64,000 bases of DNA from Closterium sp. Naga37s-1 (GCA_947471745.1 CANJKZ010000068.1:2213001-2277000), one strand, 5' to 3'; shown: positions 1 to 11,438, numbered from the stretch's first letter. Made by a program: numbers and translations. The notes: generated by a model from the sequence alone, not told the origin.

Positions 1-1398
1 ATTTCAGGGTGGATCACAAGGTCACCACGCATTCTGAGCACAAGCAAGCGGCCACAAGACCAGTTCACATGCAGAGTTATAAAAGCACAAGCAGTACAGT
101 GATCACAACCTAGCAAGAGCAAGCATGCAGGTATATATCTATAGATCACAGTACAAGACAAGTCAAGCAACCAGCAGGTGAGGCAGAGTGGGCACAAGCC
201 CAAGAGCAGTGCAGAAACGCTGATGATCACCAGACCCAAGGGCCTTGGTGAAGACATCAGCAGTGTTGGCCCAAGAGGCCACGTAAGCAAGTCACAGCTG
301 ACCACACTGCTGCAGCTCACGCGCAAGGAAGTAGCGAAGAACAATGTGCTTCGTTCTGTGCTCCAGTCTCTGCTCGCGACACAAGGCAAGCATTGCCTTG
401 TTGTCGACGTACAGAACTGGAGGAGAACGAGGCCGCTCCCCCAAGTCGGTCAGCAGGTAGGTCAGCCAGCGTAGCTCCTGTGCAGCCATGGCCCCAGCGT
501 AGATCTCAGCCTCGCAGCTGGAGCTAAGCAGAGAAGAGTAACGAGTGGACCTCCACGAGACAGAACCAGAGCCAAGACTGAAGGTGTAACCCTGTGACGA
601 ACGCTGAGTCACCTGGTCATCGGCCGAAGAAGCATCGAAGTGTCCTATGAGGACCACTGAACCCCGTCCTCCAAGCACGAGCCCCATGCTCGATGTACTG
701 CACAAGTAACGCAGTACCCTCTTTGCAGCATCAAAGTGCACCTTTTGGTGTCCACCAGGTGCCACGTAGCAAGCCAAGAGGCTGAGAGGGTACGCAAGGT
801 CAGGTCGTGTGCACGTCATCAGGTACATGAGACAACCCACAAGCTCTAGGTACGGACCACTCGGCTCTACGGACTCGTCCGAAGGTGGAGCTGAGAGCGA
901 GTGACCGGTAGACAGAGGAGTGGCCTGTGGCAAGGAGTACTGGAAGCGGAAGCGCTGGAGGACCTGGTGAACCATGTGACTGATTCTGGGTGATGGTGCG
1001 CCGTGCTCTGTCCCAGGTGATCTGCAAGCCAAGATAGCTCCGGAGCTCACCCAGGTCAGTGCAGGTGTGTCTCTCATGCAGCTCCCCCTTCACTAGGGCC
1101 AGCGCCTCTGTTTCGGCAGTATCAAAGACAAGGTCCTAGACATACACGAAAACGTAGAACGGCGGCAGGGTAGTGTCGGTGCGGAGAAACAGCGACGGTT
1201 CAGCAGTCGAAGGAGCAAACCCAAGAGCCGCAAGTGTCGTCCTCAGTGTGTCATGCCACTCGCGAGGTGCCTGACGGAGGCCGTACACTGGTCGCCGTAG
1301 GCTCCAGTGAAGCCAGGTGGACGATGCAGCCAGATGGCCTTGTGAAGCCTACCCTGCAAGAAAGCTGTTCAGAAGTCGAGGGAGTGTAGCTCGTAGCC
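1..1398 (-). mobile_element. Copia LTR element, 3' fragment (second copy of element A's end)
   Basis: Minus-strand copia sequence holding the end of the reverse transcriptase, the RNase H domain and the 3' untranslated stretch. RNase H landmarks read on the minus strand include GCLMYLMTCTRPDLAYPLS, SSSCEAEIYAGAMAAQELRW and LYVDNKAMLALCRE. The whole stretch matches 7429-8826 at a constant offset of 7428, with about ten differences seen by eye (roughly 0.7 percent). It runs off the left edge of the window, so its 3' LTR is not visible. Near 1398 it stops abruptly against an unrelated copia fragment on the other strand. It is a broken relic with at least one internal break. The closeness to 7429-8826 suggests duplication of the locus rather than separate insertion. 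Confidence 0.9.
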
Positions 1399-2346
1399 AG
1401 AAGCTGACTATTTCGAGGGATGTGAAGTTCATTGAGTCACTGTACTACAAGGAGTGGAAGAAGCAGTAGCAGAAGCTTCCTACTACACCGCTGATCATTG
1501 AGGCTGATGAGGTGCAACGGCTTTCGAGGCAAGTGCAGGTTACTGTCTCATAGAGAGAGATCTCTGGGGTGACTGAGGATGGGGGAGAGACTGAGGTGGA
1601 GGAGCACCAGCAGCAGCAAGATGCTCCACCACGTGCCCAATGTCCACCTGATCGTCCTAGGAGGGATGTGCGCCCTTCGAACAGGCTGACCTATCCTAGT
1701 TTTGGAAAGCCAAAGGTGGTACAGGTTGGGAGTGTGGCTGAGCAGTGTGATGAGGAAGAGATAACGCACCGCTACTGAGCAGCTGTCCCTGAGCCCAAAA
1801 AGCTAGCTGAGGCACTGAGCGGGCCCGATGCTGAAAAGTGGAAGCAGAGTATGAAGGAGGAGTATGACCCTCTACTAGATAACGAGACGTGAGAGCTGTG
1901 TGAGCTACCTCCTGGGAAGAAGGCAATCTCTTCCAGGCTGATTTTCAGGCACAATAATGGACCTAATGGGGAGCTAGCATGCATGTGGAGAGAGACCTTG
2001 ACAAGGGAGTATTGAGGCTGCACCAGAGGAAGTACTGTGAGGGGATGGTGGAAAAGTATGGGCTGCAATATGGAGGAAAGCCAGCAGCCCCACTACCTTC
2101 GGGGTTTACTGTAGAGCCCTGTACTGATGAGGAGGTGGTGGGTGAGAGCGACAAGAAGCTTTTTCACTCCATGGTTGGGGCACTCAACTATGCAGCAAAC
2201 CACACGCGCCCTGACATTGCCTTTGCTACATCCAGGCTTGCCAGTGTGGTTTCATGTCCCAGTCATGAGCAGCTGGAAGCAGCCAAGGGGTTGGTCTGCT
2301 ATGTGAGTGCTAGAGATTTTGTGGGTTTGGAGCACAGTGCTGTTAT
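1399..2346 (+). mobile_element. Copia LTR element fragment (linker, RT, start of RNase H)
   Basis: Plus-strand copia relic of a different family from the one before it. It shows a proline- and glutamine-rich linker with RPRRDVRPSNRLTYPSFGKP, the start of an RT domain near 1790-1960, and the RT/RNase H junction near 1979-2330 with LHQRKYCEGMVEKYGLQYGG and NYAANHTRPDIAFATSRLA. The last part is close to the protein at 31106-31507 on the minus strand, so the two belong to one family. No LTR is visible on either side. It is clearly broken, with several breaks. Its end at about 2346 meets a tandem repeat. Confidence 0.8.
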
Positions 2347-2366
2347 GCAAAGGCAGCAGTGGGGTG

Positions 2367-2810
2367 CCTTGTTTATCCTATGTGCCCACCTCACTCCCCC
2401 CCGCTCCCCACCTTCCTTCTCCTTGTTGGACTCCTTGCTGCCCCCTTGTCCCCACCTCCCTCCCCTCTGATCCCTGCCATGCTTCTCCGTTGTTCATACT
2501 TGCCTATTCCTTGAGTCCCCACCTGCCTTTTCCCTCTTGCATGCCTTGCTTGCCCCCTTATTCCACCCACAGCAACCTCATCCGCCGGCCTTGCTTATCC
2601 TATGTGCCCACCTCACTCCCTCCCACTCCCCACCTTCCTTCTCCTTGTTCCACTCCTTGCTGCCCCCTTGTCCCCACCTCCCTCCCCTCTGATCCCTGCC
2701 AAGCTTCTCCGTTGTTCATATTTGCCTATTCCTTGAGTCCCCACCTGCCTTTTCCCTCTCGCGTGCCTTGCTTGCCCCTTGTTTCCACCCACAGCCACAT
2801 CATCCGCCCC
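2367..2810. repeat. Two-unit tandem duplication, 222 bp each
   Basis: Units 2367-2588 and 2589-2810 align along their full length with only scattered differences. Both begin CCTTG(T/C)TTATCCTATGTG and are rich in C and T. The array starts directly beside a copia relic. The open frames through it are low-complexity Pro/Ser/Leu and look like chance. Confidence 0.9.
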
Positions 2811-2884
2811 TCTTCTCATTGTATTCCCACTTCTAATAGTGTGGAATTCAATATGGGCTCTTCGTTGACCTAGTCAACTCCGCT

Positions 2885-3343
2885 TTGTCCCCTTCCTACC
2901 CTTCGCCAGGCATGGCCCAACGTGTGCGCAGGCGCACATGTCAACCACCTGAACTACATCACCCGAAGTGGTGTTGGACGTTGCATGCATTCGAGAAAAA
3001 ATATCCACATCAGACTACAGTGCTTGAGCAATGGGGTGCAGAGTGGCTTCAGTTGAGGTCCGAGAGTGAGTTACAACATGGGAGGGCGACTGTTGAGAAT
3101 ATTATACGGGTGTGTTGTGGAGGCAATACCCCCAACAGTTGCACGGGTCAACTATTGCTGCCAAAAAACCATCGCTTCCGCTGCTATATCACATACTCCC
3201 ACTTGCTTGGTGACCACCCTTTTGCACAAGTTCGATTGCCCTGGCTGATATACGTCGTGATCAGCTTACTATATCTAGAAAGTGGTGATGGTCGTTATGA
3301 GCATTGCGATCCTGGAGACATTGAGCACTTCATTAGTCAGTAG
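2885..3343 (+). CDS. Unrecognised ORF, 152 residues
   Basis: This open frame is not low-complexity and has a mixed composition with several Trp, Cys and His residues. A stretch near residues 28-55 (HPKWCWTLHAFEKKYPH and on) is followed by a hydrophobic stretch near residues 115-130 (LPWLIYVVISLLYL). I recognise no domain. The context is repeat DNA: a tandem duplication ends 75 bases upstream, and the following 400 bases hold no gene. It could be an exon of a host gene, a remnant of an unidentified transposon, or a chance frame. I cannot separate these from sequence alone. Confidence 0.2.
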   Translation: MSPSYPSPGMAQRVRRRTCQPPELHHPKWCWTLHAFEKKYPHQTTVLEQWGAEWLQLRSESELQHGRATVENIIRVCCGGNTPNSCTGQLLLPKNHRFRCYITYSHLLGDHPFAQVRLPWLIYVVISLLYLESGDGRYEHCDPGDIEHFISQ

Positions 3344-3980
3344 GTGATGCCGGATGCTATAGACTTTGATTCACAGTTGGGGTAGTTGAGCGAATGACGC
3401 TGTTCATGCTAAGCTAGCTGTATGCATGTTCTATAAGATCTATAATCGTGTGTGTACCAGGCCACCAAAAATTATGTAAAGTCTTGCAACGTGCATCATA
3501 ATCTAGGAGTAGTCAATAGGCACGGCTGACTATTGGTGGTTGATGCCGGGCTGTTTCACGGGCTAAGACACATGACGGGCGTGCCTGTCTTGCGGGAAAC
3601 CCAACAAACAACAGTGTAAAGAATGCGGAAGGCATGAATATGGCTGGCAAAAAGTACTCTCGAAAAGGAGGGACATCAGATACAGAGATTGTGAGCAGCA
3701 TTATCGATTTCTAAGCACGCACCCACCCCTTCTCCCCCCCCCCCCCCCCCCCCCCCTCCCCCTTACCCCTCTTCCCCCCCAAAAAAAAGAGCGGTTGAGG
3801 AGGTAAATGTTATCGAACGAGGTTTAACAAATACCCAGGTTGGGGGCAAGGGTCAGGCGAGAGGATAACAAATTTATATGTGTGGCAGCAAGTGTGTGAG
3901 TGAGGCACCCAAGGTGGAATGAAAGAATCTGGAGTGGGTGAGCGCTCATGTAAGTGAATCGGCAAAGGGGCAGCAATGCA
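3344..3980. other. No gene seen; poly-C tract at 3734-3757
   Basis: I see no convincing coding sequence here. A run of 24 C followed by C-rich DNA and a short A run lies at 3734-3788. Confidence 0.6.
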
Positions 3981-4577
3981 TGTACAGCAGCGTGTATGGA
4001 TTACTCTGATGCGAAGAGGGGGAAGGGGTGAGAGAGGAGGGTAGTGACTTAGATGTGCGGGTGGTATGTGATGGGGTGGGTCGCGTGCCATTGAGGACAG
4101 ATTGATACCTATGGAGGGTGTAGATTTGTGGGTAGGCAGCAAGGTGAATCACTAAGGCATCAGTGAGTGAATCCCTAAATTTGAAGGGAGCTGTGAGTGA
4201 ATTAAGAAGGGAACATTGGGTGCTAGAAGGCAATGTTTGAAACATGACGGCTGTAGTCAGTGAGATAATAAGGCAGCTATGAGCGTAGTGGCATGGCAGC
4301 AGTGAGCGGAATATGGGGTCAGCCACAGCAGTGAATGCACTAAAAAGTCAGGTGTGTGTGAAAGAATTAGAAAGGTGTGCGCCAACTCCTTGGTTTGGGG
4401 TTGCAATATGTGGCTATGCGTGTAGAGCAGTGTGTATGGAATACTCTGATGCGAAGGGGGGAAGGGGTGAGAGAGGAGGGTAGTGACTTATGTATGCAGG
4501 TGGTATATGATGGGGTGGGTAGCATGCCATTGATGACGGATTGATACATATGGAGGGTGTAGGCTTGTGGATAGGCT
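3981..4577. repeat. Direct repeat, 157 bp x 2 (3981-4137 and 4421-4577)
   Basis: Two copies of equal length, 440 bases apart, begin TGTA(C/G)AGCAG(C/T)GTGTATGG and end GGGTGTAG(A/G)(T/C)TTGTGG(G/A)TAGGC. They share long blocks such as GATGGGGTGGGT. The spacer 4138-4420 is non-coding and contains short GTGAGTGAAT-like echoes. It may be a dispersed repeat or the edge of a decayed satellite. Confidence 0.8.
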
Positions 4578-4870
4578 GGTGGGTACGCTGGTGGGTATGC
4601 TAGTGGGAAGGCTGGTGGACAGATGGATACCTATGTGATTGAAATCTGGGCTGGTGGGCCCACCTTTGTCACCCCTCACTCACACCCTATTTGTGACTGA
4701 AATCTGGGCTGGTGGGTAGGCTATGAGGTAAACATGGGCTGGTGGATAGCCTGTGAGTGACATCTAGGTTGGTGGGCAGGATACGAGTGATGTGAAGGCT
4801 GGTGGGTAGGTTGTGAGTAAAATTTGGGTTGGGTTGTAGTCTGTGAGTGAAATCAAGGATGAGTGAGGGA
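4578..4870. repeat. Degenerate short tandem repeat (GGCTGGTGGGTAGGCTGTGAGTG-like)
   Basis: The stretch repeats variants of GGCTGGTGGGTAGG, GTGAGTGAAATC and TGGGCTGGTGG many times with irregular spacing. No gene is present. It directly follows the second copy of the 157-bp direct repeat, so the two may belong to one satellite-like block. The region 4871-5165 after it shows nothing I recognise. Confidence 0.7.
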
Positions 4871-5165
4871 CCCAATGTGCATCAGAAGGAATTAGGGAAT
4901 CCAGGGTTTGTCATAGGGTGAGGTGTGTAAACTATACCACTCAAAATACTATTCGACTGCTCCGAAGCTGTTTACAAGGCGGCCCGAACGGCCTGCGCAA
5001 TGTTGGATCACCCGGCCCTGCACACAAAGAATGGATACATTAAGCATGCTCCATAACTCATCTTGAATTTTGCATGTGGCTTTGTTAGTGGACGAGCTAT
5101 AACAACAAACCTGCAATGAATGCCAAACAATAAAAAACCACAATAATTTACCCGTGAAGGATTAG

Positions 5166-6745
5166 ATGAGGTCACTTAGAGGATGTGCGACGCCACTCGG
5201 CAAAAATGTCATTCGTCCATTGCCAATTCGTCGGTCCGAGCACACGATATTTCTTCCCACAGCGCACACAAGTTGCACGACGAATCTGCATGATATGTCT
5301 CAGGACAAGGCGCTCAATGGTGTTGTTCCAATGAAGAATCGAGAGTGCGACCCGTTCTTCCATGCTCCCCCAAAAACGTACTCTCTTCGGTGCATATTTG
5401 CGAATAACCGGGTGAAATGACTCATTCAGCCAGCTGGACGCCCCGGGCACGAACGGTCGCACCTTGTCTGCGGAACAATGTTTTTGTAACCATTTCCTGA
5501 ATGCTAGATGTGTAGTGCCACCGTACTCATACATTGCGGACCCCACCCAACAACGACGCACCGTGGCACAATGCCATGCCGAGCGCATCCAGAGTGATCA
5601 CCGGCCCAATGCTCGGCCGGTAGAGCAAGCTCCGCCTCGACGTCTTCCGTGGTAATAGTCCGGTCCTTTTGGCAAGAATAACAGCCCGCATCATCAGATT
5701 ATGAAAATAGATGCTATACCATTGGCCAAAACGCACTTCTTCGACAACTGTCATTTCATCCGATGGACCAACCCCCCCCCTTTAGCACTTGGCATCTCAC
5801 TCGGCTTGTTGCGCCACGTTCATTTAGCCTTGCACACCCATCGCCGTTCCCCCTCCATGGTTGTCACATCCGTCTTAATAGTTCCTCCCGTTGGAATATC
5901 AATAGTATGACCCCCACACTCGCCTGTATTTTTCCACCAACCACGATCTGTGACCTCCTGAATCTCAGCACGAGCGGCTGTAACCTCCTCTACACACAAT
6001 ACATGTGGAGAATGGGCAAACATGTAGGTTGATGTATTGTTATAGAACATTGAGAGTGTATAAGGTGTCCAAGGCAAAAAAGTATGGCTGTACAAACCCA
6101 CACCAAGATTGTGAAGATCCTATGTTTTTCAAAACAAATCTTTTTTTTTTTGTTTACCAAAAAACAGCAAGGGCGGAAACACGAACTCAAACCCAGGTTC
6201 TTCACGGATTTGAAGCGAGAATCGTACCTTGCTCCATCATGTCCGCCTCGAAGTCCAATGTTGCTGCCACTGTGTCCGACCGCCCCGCAACCTCCTGTGC
6301 CAGTAACAATGATGCATAAGACGACGGGCCCGTGCACATGGTGCGGATCCCAGGCGAACATCTCGGCCACGTCCTGAAAAATGATCCATTCTCCGTCAAC
6401 GACAGCATTTCCGTCAACGGCTGCATCTCCCTCATCCGCCGCTGCTGTGGAGCCATCACACCTAGTTGTAGTTGCAGTTATGTGGTCTGGTCCTGTAGCT
6501 TCCCCGCCCATCCGCACCTCCACACGTCGCAAATTTGGGTGTTTCTACGACGCCTCCCTCACATCACAAGTCATGTACTCCATACCGCCAAGGTTGTCAC
6601 ATACTGCTTTGACAAGGGCATCTCTAGTTGACGAAACATTTAGCTTCCTTTTCGCCCCGTTTTGGTCTACCAAGTGGACTAACAGCTTCTTCTTGATGTG
6701 CCATAGAACCTCTATGATCGTGGCATCTTCAACAGTCATCATTCA
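5166..6745 (-). pseudogene. Decayed transposase-like gene, family uncertain
   Basis: Several minus-strand frames in a row look coding. The clearest is 5172-5588, with SWLNESFHPVIRKYAPKRVR, then FWGSMEERVALSILHWNNTI, then a CVRCGKKYRVLG stretch. The pattern of SFH, a KYAPKR-like motif and then an arginine/alanine helix ending HWN is known to me from uncharacterised transposon-derived proteins of algae and animals, but I cannot name the superfamily with confidence. Upstream pieces lie at 5527-5754 and 5820-6101, with two more between 6202 and 6742 (MTVEDATIIEVLWHIKKKLL at the start). They change frame between pieces, so either introns or decay separate them. Terminal inverted repeats were not found by eye. 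Confidence 0.4.
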
Positions 6746-6749
6746 TCTT

Positions 6750-6799
6750 TACGGCTATCCACCAGCTCCCTGTGTACGGCTATCCACCAGCTCCCTGTG
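6750..6799. repeat. 25-bp perfect tandem duplication
   Basis: TACGGCTATCCACCAGCTCC plus five more bases occurs twice without a difference (6750-6774, 6775-6799). It lies just outside the start of the transposase-like sequence. The remaining bases up to 7219 hold no gene I can recognise. Confidence 0.95.
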
Positions 6800-7219
6800 T
6801 AATGCTTTCAATAAGGTCCTGGCCATATGCCACACGTTTTGCAAATGCTCCAAACCCAATGATGCACACACCGTTTTAAAACTGGTTCCACCATCGTTCT
6901 GACTCCGTTCACCCTAAACTTAAAAGCTGCCAGGGTGTGCATGCCTAGCTAAGAAATTAACCTTTCTATTTTTGTCGAGGAAATGCCTTCCTTTCACTTA
7001 TTGACTATAACACTGTGCAGCACCTTGTGCGTCTCTCTATCCATCATAGAAACCGAGCACCATTCACCTTCTCTCACCTGTCACCATCGCCCATCAGCTG
7101 TACTCCATACCTTTGCATCATCCCTAGTCATAACGTTCATTCTCAGTTGCGCCATAGACAACGCACACTATTGTACTACGGTATCCCACATCCCATAAGG
7201 ACTTTTCATGTATGAGTAG

Positions 7220-7348
7220 TGTCTGAATCACTGTGCAGAAATGAATGAACTATGAATGAGTTGGGTACAAGTACTAACCCTAAAGTGCTGTACCCCTTGT
7301 AAACTAACCCACTATAGCCTAGAGACAATACAAACATATAGTTTGACA
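7220..7348 (-). repeat. Element A, 3' LTR (129 bp)
   Basis: It runs from TGTCTGAATCAC to ATAGTTTGACA and pairs with 18156-18284. The polypurine tract of the element lies just inside, seen on the plus strand as CACCCCCATAGG. Confidence 0.92.
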
Positions 7349-8449
7349 CACCCCCATAGGCTAAGTGGGAGATAGCAAACACAACAGACGGTCACAAGAC
7401 CAGTCAAGCAAGAGAACAAGTAGAGCAAATTTCAGGGTGGATCACAAGGTCACCACGCATTCTGAGCACAAGCAAGCGGCCACAAGACCAGTTCACATGC
7501 AGAGTTATAAAAGCACAAGCAGTACAGTGATCACAACCTAGCAAGAGCAAGCATGCAGGTATATATCTATAGATCACAGTACAAGACAAGTCAAGCAACC
7601 AGCAGGTGAGGCAGAGTGGGCACAAGCCCAAGAGCAGTGCAGAAACGCTGATGATCACCAGACCCAAGGGCCTTGGTGAAGACATCAGCAATGTTGGCCC
7701 AAGAGGCCACGTAAGCAAGTCGCAGCTGACCACACTGCTGCAGCTCACACGCAAGGAAGTAGCGAAGAACAATGTGCTTCGTTCTGTGCTCCAGTCTCTG
7801 CTCGCGACACAAGGCAAGCATTGCCTTGTTGTCGACGTACAGAACTGGAGGAGAACGAGGCCGCTCCCCCAAGTCGGTCAGCAGGTAGGTCAGCCAGCGT
7901 AGCTCCTGTGCAGCCATGGCCCCAGCGTAGATCTCAGCCTCGCAGCTGGAGCTAAGCAGAGAAGAGGAACGAATGGACCTCCACGAGACAGAACCAGAGC
8001 CAAGACTGAAGGTGTAACCCTGTGACGAACGCTGAGTCACCTGGTCATCGGCCGAAGAAGCATCGAAGTGTCCTATGAGGACCACTGAACCCCGTCCTCC
8101 AAGCACGAGCCCCATGCTCGATGTACTGCACAAGTAACGCAGTACCCTCTTCGCAGCATCAAAGTGCACCTTTTGGTGTCCACCAGGTGCCACGTAGCAA
8201 GCCAGGAGGCTGAGAGGGTACGCAAGGTCAGGTCGTGTGCACGTCATTAGGTACATGAGACAACCCACAAGCTCTAGGTACGGACCACTCGGCTCTACGG
8301 ACTCGTCCGAAGGTGGAGCTGAGAGCGAGTGACCGGTAGACAGAGGAGTGGCCTGTGGCAAGGAGTACTGGAAGCGGAAGCGCTGGAGGACCTGGTGAAC
8401 CATGTGACTGATTCTGGGTGATGGTGCGCCGTGCTCTGTCCCAGGTGAT

Positions 8450-9120
8450 CTGCAAGCCAAGATAGCTCCGGAGCTCACCCAGGTCAGTGCAGGTGTGTCT
8501 CTCATGCAGCTCCCCCTTCACTAGGGCCAGCGCCTCTGTTTCGGCAGTATCAAAGACAAGGTCCTAGACATACACGAAAACGTAGAACGGCGGCAGGGTA
8601 GTGTCGGTGCGGAGAAACAGCGACGGTTCAGCAGTCGAAGGAGCAAACCCAAGAGCCGCAAGTGTCGTCCTCAGTGTGTCATGCCACTCGCGAGGTGCCT
8701 GACGGAGGCCGTACACTGGTCGCCGTAGGCTCCAGTGAAGCCAGGTGGACGACGCAGCCAGATGGCCTTGTGAAGCCTACCCTGCAAGAAAGCTGTTGAG
8801 AAGTCGAGGGAGTGTAGCTCGTAGTCACGCTGAGCAGCAACGTGTAGCAACACCCGAAGAGTGGTCATATTTGGGGTGGGGGAGAAGGTCTGCAAGAAGT
8901 CGACTCCCTCACGCTGACTGAAGCCTCGAGCAACGTACCGTGCCTTGAAGACTGGCAGAGATCCCGCCGGCCGCTTCACCCTGAAGATCCACATGCCACT
9001 GACGATGTTCGCCCCAGGTGGGGAAACCTCGTCGACGTAGGTGCCTGTGGACTTCCAGGAAGCCATCTCTGCATCCATGGCTGCCTGCCACTGAGAGGAG
9101 TACTCACCCGAGATCACCTT
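8450..9120 (-). pseudogene. Element A, reverse transcriptase part
   Basis: RT core of a copia element. Visible blocks are MWIFRVKRPAGSLPVFKARY, VARGFSQREGVDFLQTFSPT, LHSLDFSTAFLQGRLHKAIW and, nearer RNase H, CTDLGELRSYLGLQI. This is the standard copia RT order, followed by RNase H at 7591-8400. It is a fossil. Confidence 0.88.
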
Positions 9121-9799
9121 TCTGCAAGTGCGCGGGGTGGGGATGTCAAGTGCATCCGGGTCTCTCTCAGGGGCAACTAGCATGGTCGCAAGATGAGGTG
9201 CAGTGGCGGCAAGACACTCCAGCTCCTCTTGTCTGTCCTCAAGAACGTCACAGCCAAGGGCAACCTCACCCCTGATGGACGGAGGACAGACAGGGTCGGG
9301 GTCAGTAACAAGACTCGCAAGGTACTCTAGGTGGCGCGCAGCAGCAAAGTCAACTAACTCAGCGACTAGGGCAGACGCAGCAGGAGACGAGAACGTAGGG
9401 TCCGTCACAACTGTAGCAAGCAAGCGAGTGACAGTCGGACGGGACGCCCGAGCAAGGTCAGACAGAGGGTCAGCAACGACAGGAGGAGAAGACGAAGGAG
9501 GTAACGGTAGGACAACATGCTGTGGAACAGAGCAAGGACGGAGTGTCATATCGTGAGTGCCTGGGACAGCCGGAGCACGAGGACGACGCACACGACGAAC
9601 AGACGCTCTAGGCTCAGGCTCTCAACGCTTAGGAGTGGAAGCACGAGCCTCAGGCTCTCGACGCTCGGTCAAGGACTCTGGCACAGCAGTGTAAGGAGCA
9701 AGAGCAGGCAGTGGGGAGTGAGGCAGTAGGTGTGGGAACAGTAATGGAGGAGTAGTGCCCGCGACTGGGAACTCCATCAGAGCTGGCGGAAGACCGAGA

Positions 9800-10450
9800 A
9801 GGTGGCGAAGTGCCCCAGCAGGTGCAGCACCTTCAGCACCAGCAGCTCCAGCACCTCCAGCACCAGCAGCTCCAGCACCACCAGCACCAGCACCTCCAGA
9901 AGCTCTAGCACCAGCAGCTCCAGCACCTCCAGCACCAGCAGCACCTCCAGCACCAGCAGCTCCAGCACCTCCACCACCAGCAGCTCCAGCATCTCGAGCA
10001 CCAGCAGCACCTCCAGCACCAGCAGCTCCAGCAACTCCAGCACCAGCACCTCCAGAACTATCAGCTCCAGCACCTCCAGCACTGGTAGCTCTAGCACCTC
10101 CAGCACCAGCAGCACCTCCAGCACCAGCAGCACCTCCAGCACTAGCAGCTCCAGCACCTCCAGCACTAGCAGCACCTCCAGCACGAGCATCTCCAGTACT
10201 TCCAGCACCAGCAGCAGCTCCAGTACCTCCAGCACCTCCAGTACCTCCAGGTCTAGCAGCTCCAGCACCTCCAGCACTAGCAGCAGCTCCAGTACCTCCA
10301 GTACTAGCAGCTCCAGTACCTCCAGCACCAGCAGTACCTCCAGTACCAGCAGCACCTCCAGCACCTCCAGCACCTCCAGCACTACCTCCAGCACCTCCAG
10401 CACCAGCACTACCTCCAGGACTAGTAGCTCCAGCACCAGCAGGACCGTAC
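9800..10450 (-). repeat. Element A, Gly/Ala-rich simple-repeat linker
   Basis: A tract of about 650 bases built from CCAGCACCAGCAGCTCCAG-like units with 9- to 12-base periods. On the minus strand it encodes a linker of GGAGAAGAGG type between integrase and RT. Because of the composition, most frames on both strands stay open through it. Comparable linkers occur in elements N (about 37970-38150) and L (about 52300-52700). Confidence 0.9.
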
Positions 10451-11438
10451 CCTCCACCACGAGGACTGCCTCGCCGAACGATCCATGCACGAATTGCCTG
10501 CGGCGAGAGTGTCTCAAGTAGATCAGGCTCCGGTGGCTGTCTAGCTCCAAGACCTCCAACAGGGTCACCCACAGCTCCACCGCCACTAGGACTCGCAGCA
10601 TCCTTAGTCGCAGCACCCCCAGAACCAGCACCCCCAGTCGAAGCACCCCCATTCACGGCACCCCCAGAACTCTCACCCTCTGTCTCAGCACCCCCAGGCT
10701 CAACATCAACAGTCTCGGCTACAGAGTCCACAGCAGCAGGCTGCGGAGGTGGCAAAGACGGCTGAGGCGGAAAACCAGGGGGGGTCTCCAAGCGTGGAGA
10801 GCGGCGAGTGGTCGCCGTGTCGTCAGCGGCGGGGTCACCCCCCTCAGCTGGGCCAGAGGAGTCAGAAGAGATCTCCAAAGGCTCAACCAAGGGGGGTCTA
10901 CCTGAGACACACCTGGGAGCAGGTCCCTGCGGGGGGAGGGGGTCTACCGGGGGGGGGGGGACTGGTACCAGGAAGAGAGGCGCTAGGGGGACCGGGTGGG
11001 ACGCGTGCGGGTGTAGTCTGTAGAAACAGGTCGACTCGTTAAAGGTGACGTCCTGGGAGGAGAACACGCGACGGTTGCGTGGGTAGTAGAACTGCCACGG
11101 CGGGGCATCGGTAGGGAAGCCAAGGAAGACGCAGCGGAGAGTGCAAGAGGAGAGCTTGCTTGCTTTGGCATCGCGAACAAGGGAGAGCGCGCCCCAGACT
11201 CGAAACACCGATGCATCGCCAACCTTCCCCGTCCGCCGGAGGGTGGGCGAGGTCTCTGGCTCAGAGACACGGGGCCAGAGGTTGAGCTAATGCGCAGCGT
11301 ATCGGACCGCAAACGGCTATATAAATGGGGAGCAGCTGCATGGATCATGGAGGTACGAGCAAACTCCATGATCAAGCCAATGCGACGCACAGCAATCCCA
11401 TTTTGCTGAGGAGAGGCCGAAAGCGTGAACGTCTGGCG

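Noticed and set aside
178-474. Plus-strand frame MRQSGHKPKSSAETL, present again at 7606-7902
   Set aside because: It is the antisense of the RNase H end of the copia copies. Its conservation simply follows from the duplication.
9755-10765. Plus-strand Pro/Ala frame of 336 codons and Ser/Thr frame beside it, possible cell-wall protein
   Set aside because: They are antisense to the copia linker of element A and made only of its simple repeat.
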